Shown here in pieces: positions 60,217 to 64,000 of a DNA stretch of 64,000 nt. The stretch is from Cetobacterium_A somerae. Lineage in GTDB: Bacteria; Fusobacteriota; Fusobacteriia; Fusobacteriales; Fusobacteriaceae. The stretch lies in the NCBI RefSeq assembly GCF_044784365.2, contig NZ_CP173062.2; one strand, 5' to 3'. A program made the translations under genes and the position numbers. Below the pieces are notes generated by a model. The model ran no database searches. It was not told the origin of the DNA and was given only the letters and a program-made list of their open reading frames with translations. Position 1 is the stretch's first letter. Each line of letters opens with the position of its first letter.

Positions 60217-61539
60217 TTATCTTTGCCCTACTGGATAGTATTTAAATAAAGATCTTACCTTACAGTTTTTAATATGAACATTTCTAAGATCAAAATAAAA
60301 CTCACCTTTCATTCTCTCTTTTAATTCTTCTAAATTAATTCCTCTAAATTGATTCCATTCAGTTACTAAAACTACAGCATCTGATTTTTCACTAGCTTCA
60401 TCTTCATCTTTGCAATACTGTATCTTATCTTTATATTTTTCTAATCTCCATTTTGTTTCCTCTATACCTTTAGGACAATACGCTTTTATTTTTGCACCAT
60501 TTTCTATTAAACCCTTTATTATATCTAAACTTGGAGCATCTCTAACATCATCTGTATCTGGCTTGAAAGATAATCCTAATATACAAATAATCTTATTCTC
60601 TACACCATTCATCTCTTTAATTATCTTATCTATTATTTTTTTCTTTTGTTTCTCATTTGCAGATATTGCTGCTGAAACAACACTCATATCTTCATCATAT
60701 TCTTTTCCTATTTCAACAATTGCTCTTGTATCTTTTGGAAAACATGATCCACCATATCCAGGTCCACAATGTAAAAACTTTGGAGATATTCTACCATCCA
60801 TTCCCATAGCTTGAGCTATTTCTTGAGTATTTGCTCCAACTTTCTCAGCCAATAATGCCATCTCATTTATAAAAGATATTTTCACAGCTAAAAATGCATT
60901 TGATGCATACTTTATCATTTCTGATGTTCTCCTATTTGTAAAAACAAAAGGAGTTTTATTAATATATAAAACATCATATATTTTTTTCATTATTCCCAAA
61001 GCCTTTTTACTTTCAGTTCCTATAACAACTCTATCAGGTCTTAAGCAATCATTTACCGCTTTTCCTTCTCTTAAAAACTCAGGGTTTGAAACTACATCAA
61101 ACTCTACATTTATTTTTCTTCCCATTAATTCATTTTCAATAGTTTCCTCTACAAGATCTCCTGTTCCAACTGGTACAGTTGATTTATTAACAACTATTGC
61201 ATACTTACTAATATTTTGACCAATATCCTTTGCGCACTGTAAAACATAAGTTAAATCCGCTGATCCATCATCTCCAGGAGGCGTTCCAACAGCTATAAAG
61301 ATTACCTCTGCATCTCCTAGTGCATATTCTTTATTCGTTGTAAATTTTAATCTTCCTTCTAAAACATTTCTATCTAAAATCTCTTTTAATCCTGGTTCAT
61401 ATATTGGAAGTATCCCATTTTTTAGATTTTCAATTTTTTTCTCATCTATATCTAAACATATAACTTTATGACCAAATTCACTTAAAATTACACCTTGTAC
61501 AAGTCCAACATATCCTGTTCCTATTACAGTTATTTTCAT
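60217..61539 (-). CDS. ugd: UDP-glucose 6-dehydrogenase
   Basis: 440-residue NAD enzyme oxidising UDP-glucose to UDP-glucuronate. Landmarks: VIGTGYVGLVQGVILSEFGH, VGTPPGDDGSADLTYV, NKSTVPVGTGD, NPEFLREGKAVNDCLRPDRVVIG, and GPGYGGSCFPKDTRAIV with the catalytic Cys. It supplies the epimerase encoded just upstream. Gap of one base to the next gene. Ribosome site GGAGGAAAG. Confidence 0.96.
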   Translation of the reverse strand: MKITVIGTGYVGLVQGVILSEFGHKVICLDIDEKKIENLKNGILPIYEPGLKEILDRNVLEGRLKFTTNKEYALGDAEVIFIAVGTPPGDDGSADLTYVLQCAKDIGQNISKYAIVVNKSTVPVGTGDLVEETIENELMGRKINVEFDVVSNPEFLREGKAVNDCLRPDRVVIGTESKKALGIMKKIYDVLYINKTPFVFTNRRTSEMIKYASNAFLAVKISFINEMALLAEKVGANTQEIAQAMGMDGRISPKFLHCGPGYGGSCFPKDTRAIVEIGKEYDEDMSVVSAAISANEKQKKKIIDKIIKEMNGVENKIICILGLSFKPDTDDVRDAPSLDIIKGLIENGAKIKAYCPKGIEETKWRLEKYKDKIQYCKDEDEASEKSDAVVLVTEWNQFRGINLEELKERMKGEFYFDLRNVHIKNCKVRSLFKYYPVGQR

Positions 61540-61540
61540 T

Positions 61541-62578
61541 CTACTTTCCTCCTAAATACCACTTTACAAATTTGTCAATTCCATCATCAAATTTTGTAGT
61601 TGGCTTATATCCTAAAAGTTCTTTAGCTTTATCTATACTTGCATAGGTTCTTTTTACATCTCCAGGTTGCATTGGTAGTCTCTCTATTACTGCCTCTTTA
61701 CCCAAATATTTTTCAATTGTTTGTACCATTTTATTTAAAGAAATTGCATCTGATTCTCCTAAATTAATAACTTCATAAACATTTTCATGCTTCTCTAAAT
61801 ACTTTATCCCTTTTATAACACCATCGATTATATCATCAATATAAGTATAATCTCTATATGTTTCTCCATCTCCAAAGAATGGAATACCCTCATTTTTTAA
61901 AATTTTATCAACAAACTTATGAATAGCTAAGTCAGGTCTCTGTCTTGGCCCATAAACTGTGAAAAATCTAAATTGTAATGTATCTATATTGTATAGGTTA
62001 AAATAAACATGTCCAAATACTTCACAAGATTTTTTTGTTGCAGCATATGGAGATATTGCAAAATCAACTACATCTGTTTCTTTAAAAGGAACTACTTTAT
62101 TATTACCATAAACTGAACTAGAAGAAGCTTGTATAAATTTTTTAACCCCATATTTTTTACAACACTCCAATAGATTTAAATACCCACCTACATTTACCTT
62201 TTCATATTCTAAAGGATTTTCTAAAGATGGTCTAACTCCAGCTAATCCTGCTAAATTTACAACCATATCTATTTTATTTTCATTAAATATCTTGTCTAAA
62301 CTTTCAATATTTTTTAAATCACAGTACTCTAAAGAATAGTTGTTTGTATCTACTTTTTTTACTAGCATCTCTATTTTTTCTTCTTTTGTGTCTCTTGATA
62401 AAATCTCTACAAGATATTCAATTTTATTTAAACTTTCTAAAACATTCTTTATTTTTATATCTTCTGAGTAAAAATTATGAAAATTATCTATTCCAATTAC
62501 GCTATGTCCTAAACTTAACAATTTCTCTACTAAATGTGATCCTATAAATCCAGCTGCTCCTGTTACAATAATTTTCAT
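61541..62578 (-). CDS. UDP-glucuronate 4-epimerase
   Basis: 345-residue short-chain epimerase: VTGAAGFIGSHLVEKLL (NAD loop), NLAGLAGVRPSLENPLEYE, SSSSVYG, YAATKKSCE (Tyr/Lys catalytic pair) and RFFTVYGPRQRPDLAIHKFVDKIL. The RQRPD(M/L)A motif is typical of UDP-glucuronate 4-epimerases that make UDP-galacturonate. Immediately upstream of ugd. The pair thus delivers UDP-GalA. Confidence 0.92.
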   Translation of the reverse strand: MKIIVTGAAGFIGSHLVEKLLSLGHSVIGIDNFHNFYSEDIKIKNVLESLNKIEYLVEILSRDTKEEKIEMLVKKVDTNNYSLEYCDLKNIESLDKIFNENKIDMVVNLAGLAGVRPSLENPLEYEKVNVGGYLNLLECCKKYGVKKFIQASSSSVYGNNKVVPFKETDVVDFAISPYAATKKSCEVFGHVYFNLYNIDTLQFRFFTVYGPRQRPDLAIHKFVDKILKNEGIPFFGDGETYRDYTYIDDIIDGVIKGIKYLEKHENVYEVINLGESDAISLNKMVQTIEKYLGKEAVIERLPMQPGDVKRTYASIDKAKELLGYKPTTKFDDGIDKFVKWYLGGK

Positions 62579-62860
62579 TTATCTTTCAACTCCTCTATTT
62601 TTTTTTATTAAATATATATTTCTTGAATAAATAAGTACATTTGGTGCCTGCCCTAATATAAATACAGGGTCTTTTTTATATATTGCATAAATTAATAAAA
62701 AAATACTACCTGATAAACTAAATATCCAAAATGAAAAAGGGATAACGCTCTTTTTAGCTTTCTCACTAGCCAACCACTGAATAATAAATCTCATTGAAAA
62801 AAGTCCTTGTCCAATAAAACCTATAATTAAAAAAATATTCCAATTTTCTACACTCATCAT
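62579..62860 (-). CDS. lipid A biosynthesis N-terminal domain (LpxB_N) small membrane protein
   Basis: 93-residue protein with three hydrophobic helices. FLIIGFIGQGLFSMRFIIQWLASEKAKKSVIPFSFWIFSLSGS is the LpxB_N (LABN) domain. Such stand-alone proteins occur beside Dol-P-Man-synthase-like glycosyltransferases and ArnT-type enzymes (RgtF-like), perhaps aiding flipping of the polyprenyl-phosphate sugar. It directly follows the glycosyltransferase gene by two bases. Confidence 0.88.
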   Translation of the reverse strand: MMSVENWNIFLIIGFIGQGLFSMRFIIQWLASEKAKKSVIPFSFWIFSLSGSIFLLIYAIYKKDPVFILGQAPNVLIYSRNIYLIKKNRGVER

Positions 62861-62862
62861 AA

Positions 62863-63564
62863 CTATTCCTCTATTTTCCAGTTTAGCATTCTATTTTTCA
62901 TCCATCTTACTGCAAAAACATCTTTAAAAGCTTTAAAGCCTCTTCCAAAAACTTTATATTTTGACTCTCCATGCAATCTATCATAATGCCTTACTGGTAC
63001 CTCTATAACTTTATAACCCATATACTTTGCCAAAGTTGGTAAAAATCTATGCATTCCATTAAATAATTTATATGATTTAACAACTTCTTTTTTAAATAGT
63101 TTTAATGGACACCCTGTATCTTGAATATTATCACCTGTTACAAAATTTCTAAATCCATTTCCAATTTTTGATGCTAACTTTCTTTTAAAACCATCCTCTC
63201 TAGTCGCCCTTCTTCCATTAACTACATCATACTCTGGAATATGCTCTAAAAGTTTATAAACATCCTCAGGATCAGTCTGTAAATCTCCATCCATCATTAA
63301 AACTAAACTTCCTTGAGATTTTTGAAATCCAGTATCTATTGCCGCACTTTGACCATTATTTTTTGTAAAATGATAAACTTTTACATTTTTATTTTCTTCT
63401 CTTAATTTATTTAAGAGCTCATAACTTCCATCAGTACTTCCATCATTTATAAAAATAATTTCATACTCTTTAAATCCTTTTTTAAAAGCTGCCTCAATTC
63501 TTTCTGCCATAGGAATAATGTTATCTTTTTCATTGTAAACTGGTATTACTGCTGATATCTCCAT
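62863..63564 (-). CDS. family 2 glycosyltransferase (DPM1/ArnC/RgtE-like)
   Basis: 233-residue cytosolic GT2 enzyme: SAVIPVYNEKDNIIPMAERIE, IIFINDGSTDGSYELL, MMDGDLQTDPEDVYKL (DxD), ATREDGFKRKLASKIGN and the RHYDRLHGESKY motif typical of dolichol-phosphate mannose synthases. No C-terminal membrane segments are present. It would attach a sugar (from UDP-GalA by context) to undecaprenyl phosphate. First gene of the five-gene cassette; ribosome site AGGAGG. Confidence 0.87.
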   Translation of the reverse strand: MEISAVIPVYNEKDNIIPMAERIEAAFKKGFKEYEIIFINDGSTDGSYELLNKLREENKNVKVYHFTKNNGQSAAIDTGFQKSQGSLVLMMDGDLQTDPEDVYKLLEHIPEYDVVNGRRATREDGFKRKLASKIGNGFRNFVTGDNIQDTGCPLKLFKKEVVKSYKLFNGMHRFLPTLAKYMGYKVIEVPVRHYDRLHGESKYKVFGRGFKAFKDVFAVRWMKNRMLNWKIEE

Positions 63565-63760
63565 TGCTGCCTCCTTTTGTTTTTTTTAATTATAAAGTTT
63601 AAAAGTAAATTTTTAGTAAATTTTTTAAAATAAAACAAATACTGCTATAATATATACCTCACAATTATTCAATATACAAGTTTTTCAAATAAATTTTTAC
63701 CATTTTTTTACTTTTTTGTTTTATAATACATATAACAATTAATTTAAATGGAGGGAAGCT

Positions 63761-64000
63761 ATGTTAAAAAAGAATATACTTATTATTGAAGATGACCCTA
63801 AAATTAGAAGATATTTAGAATTAGAATTAGTTCATGAAGGATATAACATTGATTTAGCCGTGGATGGAAGTGATGGTTTAAAACTATTTAGAGAAAATAA
63901 CTACGCTCTTATTCTTCTTGATTTAATGCTTCCTCATATGAGTGGTGAAGATGTTTGTAAAACTATTAGAAATGAATCTAATATACCAATTATAGTATTA
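63761..64000 (+). CDS. OmpR-type response regulator (3' end outside window)
   Basis: The 80 codons in view form the receiver domain of a two-component regulator: KKNILIIEDDPKIRRYLELEL with the acidic pair D11-D12, LILLDLMLPHMSGEDVCKTIR with phosphoacceptor D54, and the start of the IPIIVL strand. The winged-helix half and sensor kinase are beyond the window. ATG with GGAGGG. A TATAAT at 63722-63727 may be its -10. The intergenic 63565-63760 has nothing else I can assign. Confidence 0.9.
   Translation, partial: MLKKNILIIEDDPKIRRYLELELVHEGYNIDLAVDGSDGLKLFRENNYALILLDLMLPHMSGEDVCKTIRNESNIPIIVL

Noticed and set aside
1..64000. CRISPR arrays, insertion sequences, long direct repeats
   Set aside because: None was visible by reading; short AT-rich repeats are explained by composition.

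Overview
The window is a very AT-rich chromosomal segment of a Gram-negative anaerobe, most likely a member of the Fusobacteriota (Cetobacterium- or Fusobacterium-like). The grounds are the base composition, strong AGGAGG-type ribosome sites, an oxygen-independent class III ribonucleotide reductase, a Tsx-like and a LamB-like outer-membrane channel, several signal-peptide and lipoprotein genes, and amino-acid/ethanolamine-type transporters. I see no integrase, transposase, CRISPR array or rRNA. There is one tRNA gene.

Layout. 1-1.7 kb: end of a MATE pump, a small protein, mscL. 1.7-5 kb (minus): M20 amidohydrolase, EutH-like transporter, FMN oxidoreductase. 5.1-5.5 kb: a cobalamin riboswitch with its own strong promoter but no gene behind it. 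5.5-12 kb: M18 aminopeptidase, yvcK, cobD, Tsx-like channel, a candidate small RNA, aminopeptidase P. 12-15 kb: nrdD (broken by one base at an A6G run) and nrdG behind tandem NrdR boxes. 15-18.5 kb: mglBAC galactose uptake. 18.7-20.6 kb: tRNA-Arg(CCT), homocysteine methyltransferase, dprA. 20.7-22.2 kb: an unidentified structured leader with a terminator in front of a YjiH-family transporter. 22.3-30.3 kb: MATE pump, Bax-like glucosaminidase, GNAT-CDF fusion, DAACS symporter, ion channel with an altered filter, HemW/HutW-like radical SAM enzyme, RpiR regulator. 30.4-35.7 kb: moeA, mobAB fusion, TDT transporter and a cytoplasmic molybdoenzyme. 35.9-39.1 kb: L,D-transpeptidase, ParB-like protein, phosphoesterase. 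39.2-49.5 kb: a maltodextrin regulon (malEFG, a broken trmB regulator, lipoprotein, glgP; divergently porin and malQ) with two identical-arm operators. 49.6-52.9 kb: degenerate methyltransferase, FetAB-like exporter, APC antiporter. 52.9-57 kb: thiDM under a TPP riboswitch, a GH108-like protein, and a lipoprotein amidohydrolase under a guanine-class purine riboswitch. 57-58.8 kb: glyA, yjdM. 58.8-63.6 kb: a five-gene cassette that looks like uronic-acid (probably galacturonic acid) lipid A decoration. 63.76 kb to the end: start of a response regulator.

The points most worth a second look are: a C-rich-loop small RNA at 10241-10350 whose hairpin loop is an exact 8-nt complement of the porin ribosome-binding site; the unidentified leader at 20723-20884; the orphan cobalamin riboswitch RNA; two frame breaks (nrdD and trmB), each restored by a -1 shift at A-AAA-AAG; and the guanine riboswitch in front of a surface-lipoprotein amidohydrolase.
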